NCBI GenBank assembly: GCA_963575645.1
Contig: OY754469.1
Location: 25,004,001 to 25,068,000 of the forward strand
DNA length: 64,000 bases
Source: Xanthostigma xanthostigma
Taxonomy: Eukaryota; Arthropoda; Insecta; Raphidioptera; Raphidiidae
Direction of reading: 5' to 3'
The position numbers were made by a program, and so were the translations under genes. Numbering within the stretch: position 1 is the first letter of the stretch; each line of letters opens with the position of its first letter. Positions 36,301-45,700 of the stretch are shown one piece after another. The notes under the pieces are model-generated. The model saw only the letters and a list, made by a program, of their open reading frames with translations. It ran no database searches and was not told where the DNA came from.

Positions 36301-39185
36301 TTTCACTTTCACCAATACTTCCCCACTCTGCGCGTCCGTGTGTAGTGCTGAGCGGGAACTTTCAGTTCAAAATTATTTTTGAATATATCGGTCACATCTC
36401 GCTCGTTTTTAACCGATTCACTTCATTTTTTTTTAATATGACCTATACTTCACCGCTAATCTACCCTCACCGTTTTTGGAATATTCTAGTACCTTTTCCA
36501 CGACTCGGTAATAAATTATTGAATAACATCCACGCGAAAACAGAGAGTAGCACTCAAGTATAGTAGCGGTGAAGTATAGGTCATATTAAAAAATGTGACC
36601 GATATATTCAAAAATAATTTTGAACTGAAAGTTCCCGCTCAGCACTACACACGGACGCGCAGAGTGGGGAAGTATTGGTGAAAGTGAAAGGAAAGGAGAG
36701 GGAGCGCTAGGCTCCGCCCCCGGCATCTCGCTGCTCGGCGGCTGCGATGCACATACGAATTGATAAGCTTATCACGCGCTCCTTCATGCCTAATCGAGAT
36801 ATCGGTTTCGAATTAAAAGATTTAGAAAGCCAATTGATGTACCTTGAAAATAAGCCAAGGTTGAAGTCCGTAACCCTTTTCCTCGCTCCGCTACAGGGCA
36901 AAGACTTTGCGGGTCTCCTCCGCCCTTCCTAATCATCAGATTACATTCCATGGCGTCTTAAATTAAAGATAATAAAAAAACCATGGACATATGTCCATGA
37001 AAAAAACGCGTTTAATGGCATTATTTTTTTCCCCCCCACCCCCTTCCTTCCCAGAAAAAAACACGTTTTTTCGAAAAAAAAAATTGTTTTTTTCGCCATA
37101 ATTTGTTTATTTATGGCGAAAAATAAAAAAAAAATATTGAAAATTAAAGTTCCAATGTTCCTTTATAAAGTCACGTTGGTTGTGCGAGATCGGCCGATAA
37201 ATAAAGAAAGTCGGTCAATTTGAAATTTTTTTTTATTTCCCCTCCCCCTTCCCTTCTAATCGAGTTAGGGACTTGAAATTTGCAGACAATCATTTGGACC
37301 CGACCATCTGCCGAGGAAAAAAATTTCAAGTCCCTAAGTCGATTTCTTCCTTGCAAAAAAAATCAACACGGCTCTTACGCGACAAAAAAGTACAGCCTCC
37401 GTTTTGCTGATTCAAATCGTGATATCTCGGGAACCGCTGGACCGATTTTAAAAAACAAAAAACCAGTTTATGCGTATTTTTGAGCCCTTCATTTTTACCT
37501 ATTGTTTTTTTCCCGTCCAACTTCAACTAAGAAAGTTATTGTCTAAAAACTCATTTTCCCATATTTTCCATGGTCATTTCCCCCCCTCCCCCACCACCTG
37601 CTGGACCAAAAATATTTTTAATGTATAGAGGAGACTCTAAACTACAATATAGGAAAAAAAAAATGTTTTTTCCGACTTCAAACCTTGAGTTAGATCGATC
37701 CCACTATATACGAGGAAGGTTTCTGTATACAATTTGTAAATATTTTTTTAAAATGGCTGAAATACGACGGTATTTTGTCAAAGACTGCACAGTTAAAAAC
37801 AAAGTCTCTGTCTTTTTCTCCGCTCTCTTCTACTAAACCACGCACCGGATTTTGAAATTGTTTTCGGTAATAGAAAGAGCGATAAACGAGGAAGGTTTAT
37901 GAATATAATTTGTAAATATTTTTTACAAAATGGCTGAAATACGACGGTATTTTGTCAAAAACTGCATATTTTTTTATGATGTTATCAATTATGTTATTTT
38001 TTTATTATGTTACTCGTTTATGCTGCTATATTACTCAATTTGGTTACTCAACCACATTAAAATCACTGAATGGATTTACATAACGATTACTAGGTATTAA
38101 ATTTAAATTTGCAAAAATGCAGTTTTCTCTTTTTTTGGATTTTTAAAATTTGTGAGTAAACTATATGGCCTACAGACGTCGTTCTCTGCTTAAATTAAAG
38201 CTAATTACATTTGCTACAATATTTGTTCCTATGATATTTCCCTTAAAATGAGTATTTTCCCCGATATCGGGGTCAAAAATTGACCAAATCTTAAAATTTC
38301 ACTTTTTTGAAAAATCTGGTCAATTTTTGGAAAACTGTATCTCGGTAAGTATTGAACCTACAGAGCTGGTTCTTGTCTCAGATTGTAGCAATTTTAGTCT
38401 ACTTAAAAACGTATAAAAAATATTTTATAAAAAAATGCATACTTTAAGACCTATATTGAGAATACCAAAAAAAGTGCGAATATTTCGCAGTTTTTTGAGT
38501 GCTGCAAAGTTATCACAGGTCTTTTGAAGCTGCAAATTTGGATATACGCTACTGGTAGTGGTCATAACAATATATTAAAACATCAGAACTACACGTTAGT
38601 TTGCGAGTTTAATGTTAGATATGACTGGCCTAATGTGCTAAAGGCACAAATAAATAGTATTTAATGCAATAAAAGCTTAAATTTAAAAAGTACCTTTTTT
38701 TCGTGCAAATACTTTATTTTTTCTTATTTATAAGATTATAGATAAGTTATTTTTCTCAAAAAGTTTCAATCCATAACTCAGTGTTAACCTGGTCATCTTT
38801 TAGAAGTTTCTAGCGTAGTTAACATTTTATCTTGTATATTGTCATCTACATTCTATTCTACATATTATATTTTTGCATTGTAGCAATCCTTGGAAAGAAT
38901 CATTATCTTCTCTATACTTTGGCCGGCGCAATGAATCCTAGATGGTTGGTAACATTGGATGAAAGTTTGGAACAAATATCAGTTCCTGTTCGAATTGGTC
39001 AGGCAGTGGATGTTATCGGTAAAGCCGGAACGCCTAAAACAATATCAGGCATTCGCACGCATTCGACGCCAGTTTTGTTAGCTGTTGGAGAAAAAGCGGA
39101 ACTTGCCACGGAAGAATATCAGCCGGTATCTCCTATTATGAATGGTTTTGTCATTGTACGTAAAAAGGAAATAGAAACTGATTAA
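12391..39185 (+). CDS. Rpn1: 26S proteasome regulatory subunit Rpn1 (PSMD2/S2), complete
   Basis: Twelve exons: 12391-12447, 12514-12570, 13589-13893, 16435-16679, 16755-16881, 20614-20758, 20823-21531, 23090-23256, 24547-24673, 24747-24958, 25389-25779, 38884-39185. They sum to 2844 bases, 947 residues plus stop, and every junction is AG/GT in phase. Rpn1 is the scaffold of the proteasome base; it docks ubiquitin receptors, shuttle factors and Usp14. Landmarks: [16 protein letters not shown] (about 22-37), [18 protein letters not shown] (about 60-78), [17 protein letters not shown] at the start of exon 7, proteasome/cyclosome repeats from about 390 to 800 ([50 protein letters not shown]), and the C-terminal domain with [13 protein letters not shown] and [17 protein letters not shown]. 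Residues about 605-690 form a charged, low-conservation insert where other Rpn1 proteins have a Lys/Glu-rich tract. It is slightly longer than human PSMD2 (908) and looks rather divergent between motifs. The last intron is 13.1 kb. Confidence 0.96.
13289..13398. mobile_element. Short palindromic MITE in Rpn1 intron 2
   Basis: Termini TCATGGGCGTACCCAG and CTGGGTACGCTCATGA are 16-base inverted repeats with one mismatch. The interior resembles the terminal segments at about 58852-58945 and 63838-63960. Confidence 0.75.
14473..15637. mobile_element. TIR element, family copy 1 (Rpn1 intron 3)
   Basis: The left end GGTGAGTCAGACCACCCGTA is inverted at the right as GAGTAAGGCCACCCGTA. Inner arms also match (AGTCGTAAAGAGTTGTGTCA versus, inverted, AGTCGTAGAGAGTTGTCAAA). 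A second copy is at 46697-47628. No coding frame. Confidence 0.8.
16099..16379. repeat. Small inverted repeats before Rpn1 exon 4
   Basis: AAAGTTTGAGA (about 16101) pairs with TCTCAAACTTT (ending 16180). A second pair flanks 16205-16379 (CTTTATACCTCG versus ACCAAAGTATAAAG, and ATCAATTTTAAGACAGAAAG versus its near inverse). Origin unknown. Confidence 0.5.
17270..18476. mobile_element. hAT-like element A with CATTACTCATTA subterminal repeats
   Basis: It begins CAGTGTTGCAAAAAATG and ends TTTTTGCAACTCTG. Both flanks are packed with variants of TAATGAGTAATG and its inverse (about 17300-17520 and 18310-18450), as expected of transposase-binding subterminal repeats. A pogo-type MITE is inserted at 17761. 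No clear TSD was found. Confidence 0.65.
17761..18148. mobile_element. pogo/Tigger-type MITE with TA target duplication
   Basis: Ends CAGTAGAACCTCTGTAAGTC and, inverted, CAGAAGAACCTCTTTAAGTC, flanked by TA at 17759-17760 and 18149-18150. The TIR and TA duplication fit the Tc1/mariner/pogo group. Non-coding. A second, truncated copy is at about 48565-48828. Confidence 0.85.
18477..20511. mobile_element. hAT-like element B, butt-joined to element A
   Basis: It begins CAGAGTTGCAAAAATC immediately after element A and ends ATTTTTTGCAACTCTG. TAATGAGTAATG-like words recur near both ends. It carries a nested long copy of the GACGTGATAACGTC repeat family (18588-19573). Between 19630 and 20250 no further feature was recognised. 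Confidence 0.6.
18588..19573 (+). repeat. GACGTGATAACGTC repeat family, copy 1 (long form)
   Basis: Begins ATTGGTTGTCTGTAAAGTCG and ends with ATTATCACGTCAAAA, where other copies have GACGTTATCACGTC. It contains an extra block (about 18654-18985) with two GCGCATGCGCCGAT words that short copies lack. Confidence 0.85.
22077..22352. repeat. Hairpin in Rpn1 intron 7
   Basis: The arms 22077-22163 and 22266-22352 are nearly perfect inverted copies (ACCATTCGGAACCCAAAGGA and its inverse). A second, perfect inner hairpin is centred near 22236 (GCATGATGGAGG and inverse). The left arm carries an extra 45 bases with repeated GGTAAAC. Confidence 0.85.
23406..24061 (-). mobile_element. Deleted hAT transposon nested in a TIR element
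   Basis: Ends TAGGGATGTAA and TTACATCCCTA are inverted. The flanks are rich in the word GGGTACCCGG. The interior keeps only the C-terminal end of a transposase. Flanking 8-mers are similar but not identical, so the TSD has decayed. Confidence 0.75.
23654..23953 (-). pseudogene. hAT transposase C-terminal dimerisation domain (fragment)
   Basis: A 99-residue frame contains [20 protein letters not shown], then [20 protein letters not shown] and [18 protein letters not shown]. The order W, FPxLxxLAxxxL, SERLFSxAG, RxxLS and final LxxNL is the hAT dimerisation region. The zinc finger and catalytic domain are missing, so this is a relic. Its last third is intact and free of stops, suggesting a fairly recent deletion. 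Confidence 0.85.
24959..25388. other. Rpn1 intron 10, nothing recognised
   Basis: Ordinary AT-rich intron sequence without repeat or frame of note. Confidence 0.6.
26938..27063 (+). pseudogene. THAP-domain-like fragment
   Basis: The frame starting at ATG 26938 reads [20 protein letters not shown] followed by PGLSFYRLP. The spacing of Cys residues and the SFYRLP motif resemble the start of a THAP zinc finger, a DNA-binding domain common in P-type transposases. It stops after 41 residues, before the His and C-terminal AVPTIF-like part, so it is a fragment. The same coding tail recurs in the downstream duplication near 27725. Confidence 0.5.
27460..27582. repeat. Palindromic MITE, TTATCGACCAATTTTTCAG ends
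   Basis: A nearly perfect hairpin centred near 27523: TATCGACCAATTTTTCAGAC on the left and its inverse on the right. A half copy starts near 33000. Confidence 0.85.
28343..28885. mobile_element. Non-autonomous Helitron
   Basis: It begins TC (TCTTTATATATAAAAATTAC) after an A and ends GGGCCGCTAG before a T, matching Helitron rules (5'-TC, CTRR-3', insertion between A and T). CGATGAACTCCTAAACTACT and the twice-repeated ACGACGGCGCAGCCGGAGTG (about 28640 and 28728) are typical of insect Helitrons. A GATA microsatellite lies near 28805. No Rep/helicase. Confidence 0.85.
29272..30037. mobile_element. PIF/Harbinger element with TAA target duplication
   Basis: Ends TAGGCCCCACTCACGATCAA and the exact inverse, flanked by TAA at 29269-29271 and 30038-30040. 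The TIR pairing extends over about 45 bases (CTTCATGCCACAGTTCAGTG). Confidence 0.88.
29600..29840 (+). pseudogene. Harbinger transposase N-terminal relic
   Basis: Read with at least one frameshift, this gives [20 protein letters not shown] and then [20 protein letters not shown]. This is the region just before the catalytic domain in HARBI1-like transposases. It is broken by a stop near 29746 and ends at the MITE-like deletion, so it is not functional. Confidence 0.7.
30167..30341. repeat. 44-bp tandem array, four copies
   Basis: Unit contains TGTTAGAGCGGTCGAAATGC and AAAACTCACYCTGTATA; unit starts at 30167, 30211, 30255, 30299. Units differ at a few bases and the last is one base shorter. 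Confidence 0.95.
30526..30774. repeat. 83-bp tandem array, three copies
   Basis: Unit starts at 30526, 30609 and 30692 with CAAGAAACAA and includes ACTACTATGGTGYGTAGCAC. The third unit has changes at its end (TGTAGTTGGTATAT). Confidence 0.95.
31478..31600. repeat. Imperfect tandem duplication upstream of the heat-shock-type promoter
   Basis: Two units of about 62 bases (31478-31539 and 31540-31600) share CAATGAAWGCAGGTA and TAGAGACTCSCACGC, with several differences. Confidence 0.7.
31605..31641 (+). promoter_or_regulatory. Heat-shock element plus TATA box
   Basis: CGAATATTCTAGAAA at 31605-31619 is a perfect three-unit heat-shock element (nGAAnnTTCnnGAAn). TATAAAAA follows at 31634-31641, so a start near 31664 is expected. 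A second, two-and-a-half-unit element (TTTCTAGAAA) lies at 31435-31444. No open reading frame of note follows on the + strand. Confidence 0.6.
32009..32719. mobile_element. PIF/Harbinger element with GC-rich ends and TTA duplication
   Basis: Ends GGCTACATACGCACTAGGCG and the exact inverse, flanked by TTA at 32006-32008 and 32720-32722. The ends consist of repeated self-complementary GCGGCTAGCCGC words, far richer in GC than the surroundings. A direct copy of the 5' terminus occurs again near 32594. Confidence 0.92.
32263..32547 (-). pseudogene. Harbinger transposase N-terminal fragment
   Basis: A 94-residue frame contains [20 protein letters not shown] and then [20 protein letters not shown] followed by ELLSIL. 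The W-[VI]-HP ... KFF-YMRM--SFEELL pattern is the N-terminal segment of PIF/Harbinger transposases. The DDE catalytic part is absent, so the element is non-autonomous. Confidence 0.8.
33776..38641. mobile_element. Giant palindrome (foldback element), 4.9 kb
   Basis: The left arm (33776-36458) and right arm (36564-38641) are inverted copies, separated by a 105-base loop (36459-36563). Outer ends contain GCCCAGTCATAT and, inverted, GGCCAGTCATAT. Central arm sequence differs at only a few positions. The left arm is about 600 bases longer because it holds an inner palindrome (34497-35290). No transposase frame occurs in either arm; matching frames in both arms simply reflect the symmetry. Exact termini and target duplication are unclear. 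Confidence 0.92.
34497..35290. repeat. Inner palindrome and subterminal repeats in the left arm
   Basis: About 34497-34855 and 34862-35290 are inverted. The repeated unit (about 200 bases) includes AGGAAGGTTTCTGTATA, ATGGTTTTCGGTA and words such as CTTTGTCTTTTTC. The right main arm carries two such units (37710-37960), the left carries four. Confidence 0.85.
38642..38883. other. End of Rpn1 intron 11
   Basis: AT-rich intron end with a normal acceptor (TTGTAG) at 38883. Nothing else was recognised. Confidence 0.6.
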
Positions 39186-39344
39186 ATACTATCTTAATTC
39201 ACTAGGCATTAATTGTTCAATGGCATAGAGTCAAACTGGAAATTCCGAGTACACATTGTCGAAAATGAATAAAAAATATATATATATTTGTTAGATCATA
39301 AATTACGTTAGGAAAGTAATATAAATTGTATTTGAATTTAAATT

Positions 39345-39350
39345 AATAAA
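39345..39350 (+). terminator. Rpn1 polyadenylation signal AATAAA
   Basis: AATAAA lies 160 bases after the Rpn1 stop; another AATAAA is at 39268-39273. Either would give a short 3' UTR. Confidence 0.5.
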
Positions 39351-39383
39351 CCAATTAAAAAATATACAGAGGCGGTTTTAGTT

Positions 39384-40399
39384 GAGGAACCAGATCTGAT
39401 TACTTTGAAATTTAAGTGTGTTGTAAACAAAGATTTAAAATATACAAATGGACTTAAACGCTAGTCTCTTTCTGAACACTGTGAACACATAGCCGTGTAA
39501 TTTGGAAGGATATAAAAACGACAATAATATTAGTAATGAGGTTTATAAATTTTATATTGTCATATATTTATGAATAATAGCCATTACCCGCGGATTATCA
39601 CGGCATAGTGACAACAGTAGTGGCACCTTTGGCCCCACCGTATTACAGTCTTGCCTCACGGGTCTGCACCCCGCTCGGTAGCGACAACAGTAGTGAAGCC
39701 TTGGGCGCCACCATATTCCGAGCAACTTTTCCAGTTTTTCTTCCCCCAGAAATCTTATTCGATCTATCACGAGTTTTTCCTAATTTTTACATAGGTATAC
39801 CTATACAAATATATTTTAGATTTGTTAATATGATGATTAGCTGTACAATTGAACAAGGTGTTTCAAAAATACATTGATAATATCAATTTTGTAATAATTA
39901 ATTTTGAACTTTCATTTAGATAGGTAGGTACCAATTATCATGGAACTTTTTCTCAGATTATAGAATTACAAAACGGTTTCTTATTTTATTTCTAGAAAAT
40001 ATATTAAATTTTTTTTAGGCTTCACAGTGAATTCTTATTTTGTTTTGAAATATATTTTTAATTAATGTCAGTTTAATTAACTTTAAATAATGTGATTCTA
40101 TGGGATCATAATCATAAAGATGTTCTCCAAAATTGTCAAGAAGAGATACAGATAAAATCATTGAATTACTTATTTATTAAAATCAAAATGTCTAATAATA
40201 ATTGTTTTGTATGTTTATTAAAAATACCTGTTGTTTTATTCAAAAATATAAAACATTTTTCAGCTTCTTGACAAACGCTGACAATCAATGCTAGGGTTGC
40301 CATTTGTAATGTCAATAAACTAGGAAAAGAAGCTAAAAAAAACACGGATTTTTGAGTTCAAAATCCGGACATAATTTCTAAGGAAAATCCTTTTTTTTA
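39384..40399. other. Intergenic DNA downstream of Rpn1
   Basis: Mostly plain AT-rich sequence. A block at 39604-39720 (GCGACAACAGTAGTGAAGCC) recurs inverted at about 48384-48545, so it is part of a dispersed repeat. Confidence 0.6.
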
Positions 40400-40407
40400 C
40401 TGATGAA

Positions 40408-40749
40408 TAGAGCTGTAACAAACCTTATGTATTCGTTACTGAGTAACGGGTACATCGTCTGACTCGAAGTAACGAATCGTTATTTACAAATTCATTTCAT
40501 TACTCGCATTTGTCTTACCCATGTCAGTTCGACTCGTTTGATGCGGTTATACGTTATATGAACGAAGTCATACAGTATCACGTATGCGACGCGCCTCGAT
40601 GCGATGGTACATGCTTGATGCTGTTACTACACGATTGTATGTAGTATGAAAAGTAACGAGTAACGTAACGATACGAAAGTAATGGGTACTGGTTCTTTAA
40701 GTAACGAATACATACGGGTACACAATTTCTCGTTACTTTTACAGCTCTA
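40408..40749. mobile_element. hAT MITE (342 bp) with 8-bp TSD
   Basis: Ends TAGAGCTGTAACA and, inverted, TAGAGCTGTAAAA, flanked by perfect CTGATGAA at 40400-40407 and 40750-40757. Interior is rich in TAACGAGTAACG-like words. Confidence 0.9.
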
Positions 40750-40856
40750 CTGATGAAATTAAATAATACCTTAATAATACAGAAATAGTATAGATGAATT
40801 TTTTTACCATATTTTGTGCAACTTAACGTACAAAACTTTCTCCGATTTTGATTTAG

Positions 40857-41105
40857 GGGACATTTCATGTGAAGAGGACAAAAAAAAAGTGAGGTTCTGA
40901 AATTTGTTCATATTCAGGCTAATTGTACCTATATACCTTAGATATGAAAGTGAACACAACATTTTTTTTATGATGTTTATTTGTCAAACTATGGGCTTCT
41001 AAAAAATAATCATAGGTAATCGAATTGGAAAAAAAAATTTAAAAAATATAAAACTTAGCGATTTGTATAGACAATTTCCTGTTCTTTTTAAAAAAATCCA
41101 ACTAA
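40857..41105. repeat. Half copy of the 7653-8571 foldback element
   Basis: GGGGACATTTCATGTGAAGA, AAGTGAGGTTCTGAAAT and TAGATATGAAAGTGAACACA match the left arm of the Lis-1 intron element in order. The other arm is missing. Confidence 0.8.
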
Positions 41106-42660
41106 TTGGTCGGCGAGACCATTTCAACTTCAGAAATATTATATTTGACATAAAATATTAAGAAAAATAAAATCTCTGTTAACGCGTGCGGTGACGCGTT
41201 ATCTTTGATTTTAGAAAAAAAATTTGTAGTTGTATTTCGAATGAAACTATACCGGGTGATCCATTTTAATATATATGGGAAATTATTGAGACAAGGCAAC
41301 ATTTTCGGAAAAAAAGTTCAGATAAAAGTTGTTTAGTTTGAAGTGGAACTTCGTTTGGAGACAAATACCACTCCCCATCCACAACCCCTGCGCAGGGGTG
41401 GTGGTGACTTACATTTTTAATAGGAATACCTATTTTTTCCACAAATTATGATTTTTAAAGAAAAAATATGCAACAATTTATTGTCCTAAACATTTTTTTA
41501 TCTGATGCCTCCCTTAACTTCTAAATTCCATATCAAAAATCGGTTTCCCGAAACTCTATTACATTTTTATGCCGAAACAACAGTCTTGCGCAGAAAATTA
41601 CGAGAGGTAAAAGTTGTTTGGTTTGGGAAGGGTCATCGATTAAACATAAAAAAACCACCGCCCCCTTAAAATTGTAGTTTTTTGTAAGGGCCATTTACAT
41701 GTAAATTTAAAAAAATTAGACAATCATGAAAACAGAATATTTTACGATGAATTGTCTCGCAAGAAATTGTTGTATCGATGAATTGGCTATGAGTTGTTTT
41801 GCGATAAATTGACGGGATACTATGAGATACTTAAAATTTCGAAATAAAATTGACTGATAAAAACCTTGTCAAAAATATATTCCACGCTTATGGTAAAATT
41901 TTATGTTTACTTACCCATGATATAACAAATTGGTATAAGTATATTGTGTGATTTCTTACATACATAGCACTGTTTAACCATTTTTAATTATTCTCGAATA
42001 TTGTGAACAGTTAGAAATTTGCCGAAAAAGGCTTAGTTTTTAACAGTAAAATCACGAAAAAATACTATTTTTAGGCGCGATTCAAGCAATAGCTGTCTGT
42101 ACATCTGTGTCATGCTTTTTCGTATCCAGCGTATAGCCCAAACGGCTTAACCAATTTAAAAAAAACCCTCTTTTTTAAATATGTGATGTCATTATACACC
42201 CTATATGGTGAACCAAAAAAGAGGGACAATTATTACAGATTTAGGCGCCAGAAGAACACCGATCAAGTAATTAACTTAATGTTGGTGTGAGAACATCGCT
42301 ACATGTGATAATTTTTCAAACTTCAAAAAACATCGATTTTTGTGCTGCGGGCAGGGGCGAATCTAAGTTTTTCGGGGCTAACATAGCTAACATCAAAATC
42401 AGAGTTGCAACTTGGTGACCTGACCAAACAAATAATTCTGTAAACTCAACAAAAATTGTCAAAATTCACCCATGATAATTTTCACTATACGATTTATAAT
42501 ATTTCATTGTTAATGAAAAAGTACTGAAAATTTATGATAACAGGTAATTCAATTTGACATTAATTGGTGGTCCAGGGCTTAACTCCTTATTTGAGTCCCT
42601 ATTAACAGTATTAACCAAAGCTAGAATGTGATCTCAGTGTGATTATGCTATATTGAAATA
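41106..42660. other. Intergenic DNA, nothing recognised
   Basis: No frame, RNA gene or long inverted repeat was identified between the foldback half copy and the mRpS31 3' end. Confidence 0.5.
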
Positions 42661-42665
42661 TTCTA

Positions 42666-42671
42666 TTTATT
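42666..42671 (-). terminator. mRpS31 polyadenylation signal
   Basis: TTTATT on the + strand reads AATAAA on the - strand, about 77 bases after the mRpS31 stop. Confidence 0.45.
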
Positions 42672-42747
42672 CAATTTTTTACCTTACAAATAAAAAAAAA
42701 ATAATTACAGCAATATTTTATTTTAATTTTCTAATTTTAGAGCATAA

Positions 42748-45700
42748 TTAATCTACTGATTTTTCAGTTTCAATTTTATTTTGGTTAACTGGAAAAGCTC
42801 CTACTTCTTCTAATAATGCTCGTTTGTTTTCAAAATAATTCTTAAACCAATCAATATGATCTTTTTTTTCATAAACGCTCAGGTAATGATTTTTTGATAA
42901 GCCTACACATACAAGCTCCATGAAATGTCTAATAGGACCCTTTTTTGGGCACCAACTGTCCAAATGTTGTTCTAAAAATACATGATCGGTAAATGAAACA
43001 TTTTTTTCTTCATCCATTCCTAGTGAAAAATAAGAAAAAAATACATTTTTATAAAAACAGATACAATATTATTAAGGTAAAAATTAAAACTTTCCAAACC
43101 TTGTTCATTATCAATTGGAAATTTCCATAGTTTCCCTTGCTCTGTCCAAAGAATCATTTGTTGATAATAATTCGTGGGCGGGTGAGTCACAGATAATTTT
43201 AACTCTCTCTGGTAAAGCATTTCCCAGGTATTGAGTTTTGCTAACTTTGCTTCATCTTTCTTCTGTCGTTCGTCAAACTTTTTAAAAATTCCTAATGGTC
43301 TACCACTAAATAAATCCATTCTTTCAGGATCACTGAAATCAAATTGTTATGAAATTAATACACATTCCGATGAGTTGTTCCATGGAGACTAGACAAGAAA
43401 TACGAACTTCATGTGTATAAATAGCCCCCTAATATAAGAGGCCACTAGTGTTCTATATGTACCGAAAATATTGAAAACTCTTCGAAAATTAAATAAATAA
43501 TTTAGGCTGTTTTAATTTAAGTAAACGAATAATGAAAATTTCCATAGCAAAATTAAAAAGACAACTAGAAATCTCTACTAATATCATAAAGAGGTAAAGT
43601 TTGTATGTAGGAGGTAATCATCGAAACTACTATTCCGATTTCAAAATTTTCTCACCAATATTTAGAAAGGACCTTCAGGATGGACATAAGCTATATATTA
43701 TTATGTTAAGATAAAAGCATTTTTCATGGAGACCAATTTTGCAACATAAGTCGACGAAAAACGATGGCAATTTACAAATTCAGGCGAAGCTGGACCGGGT
43801 TGCTGGTTACTTATAAGTTAATTTCACGTCAGTACAAAAGGGAAATTAGAAATGCTAGCGGTAAAAAAAGAAAACGTAATATGTACGATTCAGTGGGCAG
43901 ATTCTATCAATTTCCACCATTTTAGATCGTGTTCCTTGTATTGTAGTCTCCATGAGTTGTTCGCTGTATGCAAGAAACAAAATATAATCAGTACATACAC
44001 AGAAGCCTTGGTAACTTGAGATGTTCTTTGATATCTCTGTGGATAAGAAGAGTTATTTGATCTATTAGTATTTTGAGCTAGTAACTGCCGAACTTGCTCT
44101 GGCCTAGATAAAGATCCGGATTTGTCATTGTCCACTTTCATTTGACCTAACAGATCACTAAAAACACAAGAAAATTAATCTTTAAATAAATTGGCATTTT
44201 TTAGTCTCCACTCTTCCATATCAAAATTGATAAAATGGAACACATGGAATCATCTCGGTGCCTGTCTTTCTTAGAAACCGTTTGATATAAAAAGTTGCAA
44301 CTTGGCAATAGTTGTAGGAAGTGGTGGCCCAATTACAGATGTGAAAAACAAAAAAATAAATTTTGATTGTGGGGAATGCAAGAAGGCAAACAAAATGCTT
44401 TTTTTCTGGTCATCGTATGGGGTATTAATCAAAAGCTTTTTAAAGAGCGAGTAAAAAATATCTATTAATTTTTCTAAAGTAAAGTTTTAACATTTTTCCA
44501 AAAATCCTCTATCCTAGAAGGCATGTGTAGCAAAGTTTGTCTCAGGTGAAGGTGCAATGCCGTTTCAGTCACCAATTTGGATGTTTTAGAAAGTTAGTAT
44601 CATGCGGTTACCAGAAGAAAAAACGAAGCGTTGTGGAGAGACAAAAAAGTAAATTTTCAGGCAATGAAAAATACAGTAGTCTCATCGTCTTCCAGATAAT
44701 AAATTGTTAATTCAGTACAATCGCGAGCACAATATATTAATATTATTAACTGCAGATATGCTACGGATGCCTTATATTGGAACCGAAGTTTTCGATGGAT
44801 CATATCTAAAAGTCAGATATCGTTTCTGATAAAACACGGCTATGTGATATACAGTAAGATGACTTCAAGTAATGATTAACATTTTTATTAATTTTTGTTA
44901 ATTATTTCAGATACAGATTTGAAAAAGTATCGGATTATCTATAAAAACTAAAACGGAGCTCCATAACATTCCTGACTATTATCTTTCAGTTCTCTATTAT
45001 TCATTTATTACATATAACATCGCTTGTATAAATGCAATAATGGTCTTCGAAGAGATTGCAATGTGTTAATAATGTAAATGAGTCACGCACACAAAAATGC
45101 ATTATGCAAGAAGCTCAATGTTAAAAATCGTTATATCTAGATACTCATTTCTTTTTTGAAGAAAATACTTACCCTAGACTGACTTGTTCTGATGTAGTAT
45201 CATTCTTTTGTTCTGTGCCCGTTTCCTTTTCCATATGTGTTAAAAGTCTCATTAGTAACTCAGATTCAGTTTTATTTGTAGCACCACCAATAGATTGGGC
45301 AACGTCTTTTACAGCATGAATTAGTTTTTGTTCTGTAACAATACAATACAAAGTAACATTTTCTTATTCATCAGATAACGCTAGTGGTAAATAATGTATG
45401 CGCCAAACTCTTTAGTCAAACGGCTTGCGTTTGTGGAATGGCTTTTTCGTATGGATAGTATGAAAATTGCGTTAGCATGATTAGGGTGCAATTATAGATT
45501 TGTCTTTTTTGCGATAACAGTTCATCAGTTCTGATTGGCAACTGTCACATAGAACTTTTGATAAAGAGATATATGTTCCATGCTAATATATTGTCGGGAT
45601 AATTAGGGAATTACTTCAAAAAAGAAAACTTTTTGCGCTCTTTGCTGCCTTCATTCACCGCACATTGAGTAAATAGACAATGCTTGGTATAGTAATTATA

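Noticed and set aside
35487-37526. Several open frames of 60-120 residues in the giant palindrome
   Set aside because: The same frames appear in both arms because the arms are inverted copies; composition is low-complexity and no domain is recognised.
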